A stretch of DNA of 35,699 nucleotides from Paracoccaceae bacterium (GTDB lineage: Bacteria; Pseudomonadota; Alphaproteobacteria; Rhodobacterales; Rhodobacteraceae), in NCBI GenBank assembly GCA_902525995.1, contig CABZJG010000002.1, positions 1 to 35,699 of the forward strand. Direction: 5' to 3'. The notes below the pieces were generated by a model that did not search any database, had not been told where the DNA came from, and saw only the letters and a program-made list of their open reading frames with translations. Both the position numbers and the translations under genes were made by a program. This document shows, piece by piece, positions 21,485-30,335 of the stretch. Position 1 is the first letter of the stretch, and each line of letters starts with the position of its first letter.

Positions 21485-23859
21485 CAAAATTTAAAAACGT
21501 CGCTGATTATCTCAATTATAGCCATATGGCCGCCCCCGGCGTTGTTGTGGGCAAGGATAAAAGCTTAATGGCGGCCTGGGCGCTGAAAGGTTTTGATTGT
21601 GAAAGCATGTCTGGCGAGGAAATCGATGCGCGTTTGGACAGGCTTGCCGTGGGACTTTCGCGCATGAGCGACGGCGATGGAATTTGGATCTCTCTTGAGC
21701 GGCGTAAAGTAAAGAGGGTTTTATGCGAGCAGAGCGCCAATGCGCAACTTGGGGCGATCCTGCGCGCTGAAAATGCTGCACTCTCAGAGAGGGAAGAGGC
21801 CTATGAGAACCACCTATCGCTGGCGCTGCAATCGCATTTTACATCTCATGAGAAACGCAGCGCGGTGCTTGAAGAGTTTGAAAGCCGCCGGCAAACAATT
21901 GAAAATATTTTCAGCGCAGCCTTTGAAATGCGCCGCCTTGGGGAAATGAACACAGAAGGATCGCTTGTTAGCGACGAGTTTGTGAGTTTGCTGTGTAGTA
22001 TGGCCACAGGACGGCCCATGCCGCATTTTACAAACGCAGAGCGTCCGCTTATCGAGCTCAGCCCACATATAGCGCGCTCTTTTGCCCAAGACAATTTCAC
22101 AGCTTTACCGATCATTGATGGTGTGGGCGTTGCGATTGCAACGCTCTGGGGCTTTCCACGCAGCGAGTTGGATACGCGATTTTTACGCGATTTGGAATCG
22201 CTGCCCTTGGCCTATCGCTGGACATCCCGTTTCATAAAAATGGACAGCCAGGCGACAAAGAAAAAGGTCACGCAAATTGGGCGCCGCTGGAAACAATCAG
22301 GCACCAATATGGCGCATCAGGTGATGACGGGCGAGCAAAGTCCCATGGAAGCCTCCTCTCAAGTTGCGATCAATGAGCTTGAACTTATCAACATGGCCAT
22401 GGTGCGCGAGGGCGCGGTTTTCGGGCGTTTTACATCTGTTTTAACGGCCGCTTATGACAAAGAAGGGCTTGCGGGCGACAGCAATGAGGCTCGTGTAACC
22501 GAAGTGTGGCGCGTCTTTGAACAAGCCGCAATGGAATGTGAGCTTGATATTCGGCTGGAATGCGAAAAAGCGTTTGATGCCTTTTTAGGATCGCTGCCTG
22601 GCCATCTCAATGACAGCTGCCGCCCTCTGATCTTATCTGCAAATGCGGCTTTTGCACTGATGCCGCTGCAAACCACATGGCCAGGCGAAAAAAACGCACC
22701 ATGCCCCCCGCCCTTTTTCCCCAGCGATGCCCCACCCCTTTTAGAAGGAATGAGCATTACCGGTGAGCCGTTTTCCTTCAACATTCATTGGAAAGATGTT
22801 GGCCATACGTTAATTTTAGGCCCAAGTACGGCGGGTAAATCTGTTCTTTTAAGTGCCATTGCAGCGCATTTTCTTCGCTATGACGACGCGCAGGTCTTTT
22901 TCTTCGACAAATTACGCTCCTCTTTCTATACTGCACTGGCGTTTGGCGGACAGGTCTTTGAGTTTGGGGCCGATCATTCAACGGGCGTCGCGCCGCTACA
23001 GCAGGTCGCCGAACTGGGAGAAGAATGGACGACCGCATGGCTGTGCGAAATGTTGCGCCTTCATAATATCCCCGTCACAGCTCAAATAGAAGCAGACATT
23101 GCAGCGTGCCTCAAAGGCGCAGGTCATGACGACTTTGGGTTCGAAGATCTGGTCAGTTATGCGCTCCCTTCGGACGCTAAGGCGGTGTTTGAAAAATTTG
23201 TGGCCCATCCGATGCTGGACAACGCTGCCGCGCAAATTGGACAGAGCCCTTTTACAGTTTTTGAAAGCCATGAGCTGTTCAAGCTTGATGAAAAGCTGGC
23301 AGTTCTATTGCTCGATTACCTGTTTCAGCATGTGGAAAAACAGCTCGAAAGCGGGCGTCCAACCATCATTGTCATTGATGAAGCCCATGCGTTTCTGCGC
23401 CATACCATTTTTGAAGATCGCATACGAACCTGGCTGAAAGAGGGCCGCAAACAAAACGCCTCTTTAATACTGGCGACGCAAGAACTCACCGATGTGGCCG
23501 AGAGCAAGATTGCGCCCACTATTCAAGAGAACATCCGCACGAAAATATATTTGCCAAATGATGCTGCGCGATCCGTGGAAACGGCCGATAAATATCGCCG
23601 TATTGGACTGTCTGAAGCGCAAATCGCCATTATCAAAACGATGACGTCTAAGAAACATTATCTGGTCACGAAACCGGCCGATGGAATGGGGCGCGACACC
23701 AACTCTCACGGGCGCGTTGTCGATTTTGGGTTTTCACAAACGGCGCTGGCGCTCTTTGGCCAAACATCTGCGCAAGACAGCCTAAGGGCAGAGCAAATAC
23801 ATAAGAAAAACCCTCAATTTTGGTTGGATGATTTAACCCAAAAAGGAGCCGCCCCATGA
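21481..23859 (+). CDS. trbE: TrbE/VirB4 secretion ATPase
   Basis: A 792-aa ATPase of the VirB4/TrbE family, the largest motor of the channel. The N-terminal half (about 1-400) is the VirB4 N-domain. The motor has Walker A GPSTAGKS (447-454) and Walker B TIIVIDEAHAFL (D633, E634), followed by NASLILATQELTDVAES and ENIRTKIYLPN, typical VirB4 motifs. Length is normal for the family (about 800-850 aa). It overlaps the lipoprotein gene upstream and trbJ downstream by four bases each. Confidence 0.96.
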   Translation: MTKFKNVADYLNYSHMAAPGVVVGKDKSLMAAWALKGFDCESMSGEEIDARLDRLAVGLSRMSDGDGIWISLERRKVKRVLCEQSANAQLGAILRAENAALSEREEAYENHLSLALQSHFTSHEKRSAVLEEFESRRQTIENIFSAAFEMRRLGEMNTEGSLVSDEFVSLLCSMATGRPMPHFTNAERPLIELSPHIARSFAQDNFTALPIIDGVGVAIATLWGFPRSELDTRFLRDLESLPLAYRWTSRFIKMDSQATKKKVTQIGRRWKQSGTNMAHQVMTGEQSPMEASSQVAINELELINMAMVREGAVFGRFTSVLTAAYDKEGLAGDSNEARVTEVWRVFEQAAMECELDIRLECEKAFDAFLGSLPGHLNDSCRPLILSANAAFALMPLQTTWPGEKNAPCPPPFFPSDAPPLLEGMSITGEPFSFNIHWKDVGHTLILGPSTAGKSVLLSAIAAHFLRYDDAQVFFFDKLRSSFYTALAFGGQVFEFGADHSTGVAPLQQVAELGEEWTTAWLCEMLRLHNIPVTAQIEADIAACLKGAGHDDFGFEDLVSYALPSDAKAVFEKFVAHPMLDNAAAQIGQSPFTVFESHELFKLDEKLAVLLLDYLFQHVEKQLESGRPTIIVIDEAHAFLRHTIFEDRIRTWLKEGRKQNASLILATQELTDVAESKIAPTIQENIRTKIYLPNDAARSVETADKYRRIGLSEAQIAIIKTMTSKKHYLVTKPADGMGRDTNSHGRVVDFGFSQTALALFGQTSAQDSLRAEQIHKKNPQFWLDDLTQKGAAP

Positions 23860-24674
23860 AACGAATGCAACACTTAATCTGTGCGTTTTATCTGACGACC
23901 GGGCTTTCAAGCCCGTCCCACGCGGGGCCCGCAACGGGTGCGGCCACAGAATGGACGCAGCTTGCAAACCTTGGGGAATTGGGCGCCCTGGTCTCAACAG
24001 AAACGCAATCGCTTAACACCTTGGCCGAAATGCTTGGCGCGGAATTCGAGCAAATCAGAACATTGAATGAAACCTATCAAACAATGCTGCAAAACACGGC
24101 CCGCGTTGACGAAAGTTTCAAGCGAGATGCGGCCCGTTCTATTTTGGATATGGCCGCAGTGCTACGGCAATCCAGCGCGCTTGTGGCAAAGGGTAAAAAT
24201 CTGGATCAATTTCTGCGCTCGGGAAACATCACTGATCCTCTTTACGATGATGCGCCGCTGGAGCGTGCCCAAATCAGTGAACGATATGACAGATGGGCAG
24301 GCCAATGGAATAGCTCTCTTAGCTCTTCTTTGAGCAAAGCAGGTCTGACGATCAAAGATGTCGAGCAGGAGGCCGATTTGCTTTCGGCCATTCAAAGCAG
24401 GGTAGGCAATGAGGACGGGCAGCTGAAGGCCTTGCAGATTTCCAATGAGCTCAGCAGCTCGCTCGCCACCCAGATGATGGATCTCAGAAGCCTCACAGCA
24501 TTGCAGGTCGAGCAGAACGGCGTGGCATGGGGCCGTGTTTTGTCCGAGCAGGACGAAGCCGAGGCCAAAGCCCGCGCTTTTGAAATTCAAAGGAATCAAG
24601 AGCTCAAACGTCTGGAGCAAGAGATGAAGAATGCGCGCGGCATCAACGAAATCTTGGGCATTGGAGGAAAGTGA
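23856..24674 (+). CDS. trbJ: TrbJ/VirB5 pilus-associated protein
   Basis: A 272-aa exported protein matching TrbJ, the VirB5 equivalent. Signal peptide to about residue 23 (SPSHA). The mature protein is mainly helical with coiled-coil character: GAATEWTQLANLGELGALVS near the N-terminus, and a final Glu/Arg-rich helix (AKARAFEIQRNQELKRLEQE). VirB5-type proteins sit at the pilus tip and aid contact with the recipient. Overlaps trbE by four bases and abuts trbL. Confidence 0.88.
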   Translation: MKRMQHLICAFYLTTGLSSPSHAGPATGAATEWTQLANLGELGALVSTETQSLNTLAEMLGAEFEQIRTLNETYQTMLQNTARVDESFKRDAARSILDMAAVLRQSSALVAKGKNLDQFLRSGNITDPLYDDAPLERAQISERYDRWAGQWNSSLSSSLSKAGLTIKDVEQEADLLSAIQSRVGNEDGQLKALQISNELSSSLATQMMDLRSLTALQVEQNGVAWGRVLSEQDEAEAKARAFEIQRNQELKRLEQEMKNARGINEILGIGGK

Positions 24675-25771
24675 TGCGGGTTTTTTGGTTTGTTGTTTTA
24701 GTAATCCTCATGGCTAATCCCACCGCTGCCCAAGAGGTTGCGCCGGCCTCTGGAGGCGATGAGATTGTCGAAAACTTAAAGCAGGCCATAGATGGTATGG
24801 GCGGGCGCATAGCGCCTTACGCCATTTGGTTCCTAACCAGCCTGTTTGTTATCGATATTATCATTACGTTCGGCCGCGCCACGCTTCAAGGCACGGGTTT
24901 GGGGGAGACCTTGAACCGGTTTATTATACGTTTGCTGATTATTACGCTGGCTATATTTTTCATCAACAGTGTCTCGCAATTTGTCGAGATGTTCATCAAT
25001 GCCGCCATACGGCTCGGCTCCGAAGCCTCCGATCAAAAGGAAATATCAGATATAGCCGTATCGACAATTGTGAACGAAGCGTTGGCTTTTGCCCGTGACG
25101 TCATGGGCCTTATGGACTGGAAGCAGATCGGTACAGCTATCATCTTGGGAATTGTTATAATCATCGGCTTAATTATTGGGGCCGTGATCGCTGCGCTCGT
25201 TATTCTGGCCTATGCGGAGATGTATTTTGTCGCCTTCATGGGCGTTTTTGTTCTGGGCTTTGCGGGCCTGTCCAGCACAACGGGCGCTGCGATCACCTAC
25301 GTTAAAACTCTGATCGGGCAGGCTTTGAAACTGATGGCGCTGCTTGTGACCTATGCGTTCATGAGCCAATTGACGACCGGGCTTGCCGGGCCGGACGGGG
25401 TAACTTTTGATCAGGCTCTTTCAATGCTGATGGTGCAGGTCATTACGCTGGTGCTTGTGGCCACACTTCCCGGATCACTGCAACAGCTGGCCGGCGGGCT
25501 TGGTTCATCAGGATCCTTTGAAATGACCGCCCGCATGGGCGCCAAAACCGGGCTGACAGCGAGCGCGGCAGCAGCTGGTGCAGCAGGCGCAGCATCATTA
25601 GGTGGAATAGGGGGGGGTCTGCTGGGCGGTGGGAAGGGCCTATTGGATGCCCTTCAGGCTGGCGGCGGTGCCGATCAGGCTCTCAAAGGTCTTGGCAAAG
25701 GTCTTGGCAAAGGCGTAGCGCCCGGTGTGAGAACCGGTCTTAAATACCTCAATAAAGCAAGAGGCAAGTAA
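24674..25771 (+). CDS. trbL: TrbL/VirB6 polytopic membrane protein
   Basis: A 365-aa inner-membrane channel component. A signal-like N-terminus (to PTAAQE) is followed by at least five hydrophobic segments: about 47-70, 85-108, 155-190 (AIILGIVIIIGLIIGAVIAA), 195-215 and 225-270. The C-terminal tail (about 285-365) is Gly/Ala-rich (AAAGAAGAASLGGIGGGLLG) and contains a short 12-base tandem repeat giving GLGKGLGKG. This layout is typical of TrbL. ATG 24674 is preferred over GTG 24671 because GGAGG (24663-24667) is then six bases away. A second VirB6-like domain occurs downstream at 28965-30335. Confidence 0.9.
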   Translation: MRVFWFVVLVILMANPTAAQEVAPASGGDEIVENLKQAIDGMGGRIAPYAIWFLTSLFVIDIIITFGRATLQGTGLGETLNRFIIRLLIITLAIFFINSVSQFVEMFINAAIRLGSEASDQKEISDIAVSTIVNEALAFARDVMGLMDWKQIGTAIILGIVIIIGLIIGAVIAALVILAYAEMYFVAFMGVFVLGFAGLSSTTGAAITYVKTLIGQALKLMALLVTYAFMSQLTTGLAGPDGVTFDQALSMLMVQVITLVLVATLPGSLQQLAGGLGSSGSFEMTARMGAKTGLTASAAAAGAAGAASLGGIGGGLLGGGKGLLDALQAGGGADQALKGLGKGLGKGVAPGVRTGLKYLNKARGK

Positions 25772-25786
25772 CGGGATGGATCTCTT

Positions 25787-26443
25787 GTGAGCAATCAGGA
25801 TTTCAATAGTTTTATAGACGGTTTGGAAAAAGACCGGCGATCCTTTGTCATCAGCTGGTGGATATTCATCGTTTCGGCTGTGATATTTTCCATCACAACG
25901 CTTTGGCTGGCGTTGGATGTGACCTGGCAAAAGGCCGACAATCACGTTCTCGCATTAGACCCGGCAGGGCGCGTGGTTCTGGCGCCCAAAGCAGACAGGC
26001 TGAGCGACTGGCCAGATCAGGCGTTTGAGCGCTTTGTCATTAATTATATCGAGCTGATGCGCCGGATTGATGCTGATCACGATATTTTGCTCTCTGACAT
26101 TAGCCGCCTGAGTGCTTTGACGCCAAGTGGATCTCCCGCCCGTCAAAAACTGCGCGAGCAAGGCGCAGGCGGTGCAAGATCCCAACTGCACGGCACATCC
26201 ACCCGCAGCGTGAAAATCGAGCGCGTTGAAAAGCAAAGCGAAACGGTCTGGCTTGTGGTCTGGAATGAACAAACAAAAGATTATGGCAGCGGCAGAGTGT
26301 CGGAGGCGCATCGCTATCAGGCCAGCCTTCTGCTCCGCACCGGCCCTATTGGGAGCGCAAGCGCTTTGCAGCTCAACCCGATGGGTGTTTTTGTTCATGA
26401 TTTCGATATTCAAAGATTAATAGAGGCGAGCGGCAGTGGATAA
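25787..26443 (+). CDS. trbF: VirB8/TrbF-family protein, first copy
   Basis: A 218-aa bitopic inner-membrane protein of the VirB8/TrbF family. A cytoplasmic N-terminus (1-20) and one membrane helix (about 22-45, ISWWIFIVSAVIFSITTLWL) lead to a periplasmic domain that includes VKIERVEKQSETVWLVVWNE and ends LNPMGVFVHDFDIQRL, matching the conserved NP-G motif near the VirB8 C-terminus. VirB8 acts in nucleating the inner-membrane complex. The start is GTG at 25787. An eight-base overlap joins it to a second VirB8 gene. Confidence 0.88.
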   Translation: MSNQDFNSFIDGLEKDRRSFVISWWIFIVSAVIFSITTLWLALDVTWQKADNHVLALDPAGRVVLAPKADRLSDWPDQAFERFVINYIELMRRIDADHDILLSDISRLSALTPSGSPARQKLREQGAGGARSQLHGTSTRSVKIERVEKQSETVWLVVWNEQTKDYGSGRVSEAHRYQASLLLRTGPIGSASALQLNPMGVFVHDFDIQRLIEASGSG

Positions 26444-27107
26444 CGCAGAAAACCCTTATGAGGCCGCGCATCAAATTTGGGAAGAAAAGCACTGGTTTTA
26501 CAGGCGCGGACGGCGGCTTTTTTTAGCCCTCAGTGCTTTGCTGCTTGTCCTGACCGTTCTTGCGGCGCTGCTGCTGTGGTCTGCCAGTGCGACGTTAAGA
26601 CTGTCTACATCTGTTGTGCAAACAGACAAGTTGATCCCCTCCAGTTTTGCTTATGGAAGAACGCAGCACCATTGGGAGCCGCCTGTAATCCGCCGCGAGC
26701 TTGCCGATTTCATCACAAGGCTGCGCACCATTCCCAATGACCGCGTTGTTTTAAGCGAAAATCTCAAATTTGTATTTGCGCATTTAGGGCGCAGCACGCC
26801 GGGGTACAATAAAGCAAGCGCCTATATCAATGATCCACAAAAAAACCCCGGAGCATTGCAAAACCGCTTTATTCGCCGCGTGGCCGTCAAATCAGTCACC
26901 TTTCAGGGCGGCAGTACATGGCTGATCGAATGGACGGAAACCCTCACCGACCGGCAAAACCCTAAAGAGCCGCGCTCCGCACAATACCAGGGTAATTTTC
27001 AGCTGATGAAATCAACCTCCCCTGAAGCAGATGCCATTTCAAGAAATCCACTTGGCCTCGTTGTGCGAGACTGGACCCAAACTTACTTAGGAACACCCGA
27101 TGAATAG
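26436..27107 (+). CDS. VirB8/TrbF-family protein, second copy
   Basis: A 223-aa paralogue of the preceding protein. It has the same plan: a short N-terminus, a membrane helix (about 26-50, FLALSALLLVLTVLAALLLW), then a periplasmic domain with SVTFQGGSTWLIEWTETLTD and the closing SRNPLGLVVRDWTQTYLG. Overall identity with copy one looks low, so this is an old duplication or an independent acquisition. GTG start at 26436, overlapping copy one. It overlaps trbI by eight bases. Tandem VirB8 genes are not the norm for trb operons. Confidence 0.85.
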   Translation: MDNAENPYEAAHQIWEEKHWFYRRGRRLFLALSALLLVLTVLAALLLWSASATLRLSTSVVQTDKLIPSSFAYGRTQHHWEPPVIRRELADFITRLRTIPNDRVVLSENLKFVFAHLGRSTPGYNKASAYINDPQKNPGALQNRFIRRVAVKSVTFQGGSTWLIEWTETLTDRQNPKEPRSAQYQGNFQLMKSTSPEADAISRNPLGLVVRDWTQTYLGTPDE

Positions 27108-28977
27108 ACTCAAACAGCGCCCCTTGCTCATAGTCCTTCTGATGGGCATTTTCCTGTCGGTTTTAGCGATCTTTGGCGCGCGCTACGCAGACAGCACTAT
27201 GTTGGGTCTATTGGGTCTGAGCTCCAATGAAGACACCGCCGAGCTTTCAGATCAAAGCAGATATGGCGGCACAATTGATGGCATGCTGGCACGCACGGAA
27301 ATAGAAACCCTGCCTCAGATCATCGAACCCCTACCGCCGCTTATTTTAAGCGAAGAAGATGAGGCGCTCGAAAACGAGCCGGCACCTTTGGGCGATCTTA
27401 GTATAGATACCGCCAGTGATCCGCTGCTGCCACCAGATGAGGACCAGCCGGCGCCAAAGCCAGTTGCAGCGCCGGAAGAAAACGCCGCGCCGGCTCCACA
27501 GGCCAGCACACCGCCGCAAACCGGACTTCTCGATAAAGCCACAGAATTTTTTATCGATCCTTTGGCAGCGCAGACAAATAACACCGCTGCGCCGCCCATG
27601 GCTGCCGCGCCGCGCGAGGATGATTGGCGCCAGCAATTGCTTGACGAGTTTAACAAAAATGTTCTCTCAGCAGAGCTTGATGCGCGGCTCGCCGAAAAAG
27701 AAAGGCAGCGCGAACGCGCCAGACAAGCAGATCTTTCGCCGCTTGGCGGATCTTTATTCACACTTGATGAGATGAAGGAAACTCTAACGCCCAATACTGA
27801 TTTTGCCTCAATCAGCCCGAATATGAATACCAGCGAGGCTTTTGATCGCGCAGGTATGTCTGGGCAGACTGAAGCCGCCACCGTAAATGCCCATAGGCTG
27901 GCGGCTGGAACTGTGATTTCCGCCACATTCATAGATAGTATTAATTCTGAATTGGCTGGAAAAACACGCGCGATTGTCACCCGCGATGTATTTGACAGCG
28001 TAGATTTAAGATCGGTGGTTATTCCCAAGGGCGCGCAGCTTCTAGGATCTTATGATTATCAGACAGTCGCGGGGCAAAATAGGCTCTTCGTGTACTGGAC
28101 AAAGCTGCGATTGCCGGATGGCCAAACCGCCCAGCTCGCTGAGGCCTCTTCTCTTTCCCAATCGGGCGAGTCCGGTCTTGAAGGGCAGCGCAGTAGCGGC
28201 TTTTTAAAGGCCATTGTCCAAGGCACTTTGCTGAACCTTGCGCAAAATGCCGCGCGCGGCGGAAGCGCTCCTGAGGCGCCGGATGGTCTGGCGTCCGCTG
28301 CAAAACTCGCACTGGGGCAAAGCTCGGGCACTTTGGCTGAAGAATATTTAAAACGCGCCATGGCCGGGGGCACAACATTTACAATACCGGCCGGCACGCC
28401 TTTTTCTGTGCAACTGGCGACAGATTTGCTGCTTACGCAAGGTGGCGCAGAATATTCAACGCAGCAGAATACTCGCTTCGATCCCCAAAGCACCTTAAAC
28501 TACCGGCGCGCAGACTATGGAACCTGGTCTGATGACGATGGAGATTGCAAAAACACGCGCCACGAACTTCTGGAAAAATCGTCCTCACAAAGCGTTACAT
28601 ATTCATCGGACGGGTGCTTTGTGCAAACCGGCCTCTGGAAAGATCCTTACAGCGCCGAGGTGTTCACCCGCGCAAGCGCGCTGGAAATTGATCACATCGT
28701 GCCTGTCGCCTATGCCCATTATCGAGGCGCAGGGGCTTTTAGCCCGGCTCAAAAGCGTAACTTCTACAATGATCCGGCAAATCTTATTGCGGTCAAAGCC
28801 GCGCTCAATCAAGAAAAGTCGGCAAAAAGCCCCCTCGACTGGCTTCCGCCAAATCGGCGTTTTCGATGCAGCTATGTGACCCGATTTGATTCAATTGCAC
28901 AGAAATATCAGCTGAGCTATCGCAGCGGGGAAAGCGCGCAAATTCAAGCTTTGAAAGATGAGCTATGCGGGGCTTAA
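27100..28977 (+). CDS. trbI: TrbI/VirB10 with C-terminal HNH nuclease domain
   Basis: A 625-aa fusion. Residues 1-445 are VirB10/TrbI: a membrane helix (about 8-26), a long Pro/Ala/Glu-rich periplasmic linker (about 60-185), then the channel domain from about 268 (RLAAGTVISATFIDSINSEL, then VVIPKGAQLLGSYDYQTVAG) to IPAGTPFSVQLATDLLL, where VirB10 normally ends. A second domain follows (about 468-625): YGTWSDDDGDCKNTRHELLE, LEIDHIVPVAYAHYRGAG with D531-H532, NDPANLIAV with N561, then KSPLDWLPP. This matches secreted HNH nucleases of the DUF1524/GmrSD C-terminal type, with the catalytic residues apparently intact. The frame is continuous with no stop or shift at the junction. The C-terminus of VirB10 lies at the outer membrane, so the nuclease would face the periplasm or outside. 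Confidence 0.92.
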   Translation: MNRLKQRPLLIVLLMGIFLSVLAIFGARYADSTMLGLLGLSSNEDTAELSDQSRYGGTIDGMLARTEIETLPQIIEPLPPLILSEEDEALENEPAPLGDLSIDTASDPLLPPDEDQPAPKPVAAPEENAAPAPQASTPPQTGLLDKATEFFIDPLAAQTNNTAAPPMAAAPREDDWRQQLLDEFNKNVLSAELDARLAEKERQRERARQADLSPLGGSLFTLDEMKETLTPNTDFASISPNMNTSEAFDRAGMSGQTEAATVNAHRLAAGTVISATFIDSINSELAGKTRAIVTRDVFDSVDLRSVVIPKGAQLLGSYDYQTVAGQNRLFVYWTKLRLPDGQTAQLAEASSLSQSGESGLEGQRSSGFLKAIVQGTLLNLAQNAARGGSAPEAPDGLASAAKLALGQSSGTLAEEYLKRAMAGGTTFTIPAGTPFSVQLATDLLLTQGGAEYSTQQNTRFDPQSTLNYRRADYGTWSDDDGDCKNTRHELLEKSSSQSVTYSSDGCFVQTGLWKDPYSAEVFTRASALEIDHIVPVAYAHYRGAGAFSPAQKRNFYNDPANLIAVKAALNQEKSAKSPLDWLPPNRRFRCSYVTRFDSIAQKYQLSYRSGESAQIQALKDELCGA

Positions 28978-30335
28978 GGGCACTCATTTATATCATTTCC
29001 CTGTGCGGCCTGTGCATTGTGCAGACATCCGCGCGGGCCTGCACGACCTCAAGCCTTCTCGTTCTTATAGGCCAGCTCGAAGCGCCTGAAGGGTTTAATC
29101 AAACCTATTCCGGCGTTAAATTTCCTCCGCCCGAACCACTTGACCAGATGACAGTGCAAGAGGTGATGGACTGGCAGAGCGCGGCAGGGCTGACGCCTGT
29201 ATCCTCTGCCGCAGGGCGCTATCAACTTACCCGTGAGGTGCTGGATGCGCTTGTTCAAAGCGGCACCATCAGAGCCCGCGACAGATTTAACCCCAAAACA
29301 CAAACGCGGGCCGCAATTCATCTGCTCGAAAAAGCAGGATATAAAGACGGCGTGAGCGATCCGGATGTGGCCAATCGCATCGCGACGCTTTGGCCTTCTT
29401 TTCCGCGTGTGAGCGCCAAGAACAGCGCAGATCCAAGCGCAGAGTCAACTACGGTGCCAAAACGCATCGGCATTGCGGGCAATCCCGCCCTGCTGGATGA
29501 CCAGAGTTTCATGCAATTTTTGAACTGTGAAATAGACATCCATGCGGCCAAGGCCGCCTCAAGCACCATTCAAAAGAGCCGTAGCCTGTCAGGGTTTATC
29601 GAAAACCTGCTCGAACAAACGCGCCAGGCAAGCGAGCGCATTGCAAAAAACCTAACGCCGATGGCCCTGCCTCTGCTCTTCGCTATGTTCACAATACAAC
29701 TTGTTTTGACTGGCGCCCAAACGGCTTTGCGTGGCACGTCCTTGAGTGATTTTCTAACCGCCTTTACCTTTAAACTTCTGATCTTCGTTTTACTTTGGGC
29801 AGTGATCCTCAAATATCCCGACTTTTTAAAAATGGTACAGCGCGCGGCAGGCGCTTTGAGCGGCACAGCTCTTGGCCAAAGCGATTTTTCGCTTCAAGAC
29901 TATGTGGTGGGGCGCTCTAATCTGCTGAATAAAAATATGATGATCGCCAGCACCCTTGGTGTGGGCCCCGAGCTTATAGCCGCAGGCGTTGCGGCCATCT
30001 CTTACCTTTTAATGATGGCCATCGTTGCGGTGATCATCTGGCATTATGCCGCTGCGTTGCTGACAGCCGCCATGGCAAGCTTTGTGCTGGCATTTGGCGC
30101 GCTTGAGGCTTTAAAGCCCACCGCCATAAACGCTGTCTCGACCCTGACCATCGGCCTGCTGCGGATCTTTGCGGTCAACGGGGTGTTTTTTATTTTATGG
30201 GGGCTGTTCAAATCCGTCAGCGATCAATCAGCCTCGCAGTCCGCAGCCTTCGGGATGCTTGTCATGGATGTCTTGATGTTGGTCTTATTGGCCGTATTGC
30301 CCACCTATATTTCGGGGCTTGGAAAACTGCGATGA
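28965..30335 (+). CDS. Muramidase-like domain fused to VirB6-like protein
   Basis: A 456-aa fusion. After a signal-like segment (to about residue 25), residues 29-175 look like a lambda-lysozyme-type (GH104-like) muramidase: LVLIGQLEAPEGF with E39 as candidate catalytic residue, MTVQEVMDWQ, then SSAAGRYQLTREVLDAL. Residues about 225-450 hold several membrane helices in a VirB6/TrbL pattern: MALPLLFAMFTIQLVLTGAQ, TALRGTSLSDFL, and long hydrophobic stretches to the end. In most systems VirB1, a separate enzyme, opens the cell wall for the channel. Here the wall enzyme seems built into the channel. It overlaps trbI by 13 bases. Confidence 0.82.
   Translation: MRGLRALIYIISLCGLCIVQTSARACTTSSLLVLIGQLEAPEGFNQTYSGVKFPPPEPLDQMTVQEVMDWQSAAGLTPVSSAAGRYQLTREVLDALVQSGTIRARDRFNPKTQTRAAIHLLEKAGYKDGVSDPDVANRIATLWPSFPRVSAKNSADPSAESTTVPKRIGIAGNPALLDDQSFMQFLNCEIDIHAAKAASSTIQKSRSLSGFIENLLEQTRQASERIAKNLTPMALPLLFAMFTIQLVLTGAQTALRGTSLSDFLTAFTFKLLIFVLLWAVILKYPDFLKMVQRAAGALSGTALGQSDFSLQDYVVGRSNLLNKNMMIASTLGVGPELIAAGVAAISYLLMMAIVAVIIWHYAAALLTAAMASFVLAFGALEALKPTAINAVSTLTIGLLRIFAVNGVFFILWGLFKSVSDQSASQSAAFGMLVMDVLMLVLLAVLPTYISGLGKLR

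Noticed and set aside
25688..25711. 12-base tandem repeat at the end of trbL as a functional element
   Set aside because: It only extends a Gly/Lys-rich tail common in TrbL proteins and has no sign of a separate role.
27315..28028. A 237-aa minus-strand frame inside trbI
   Set aside because: It lies wholly within the well-supported trbI coding sequence and is very Ser/Ala-rich, as expected for an antisense frame.
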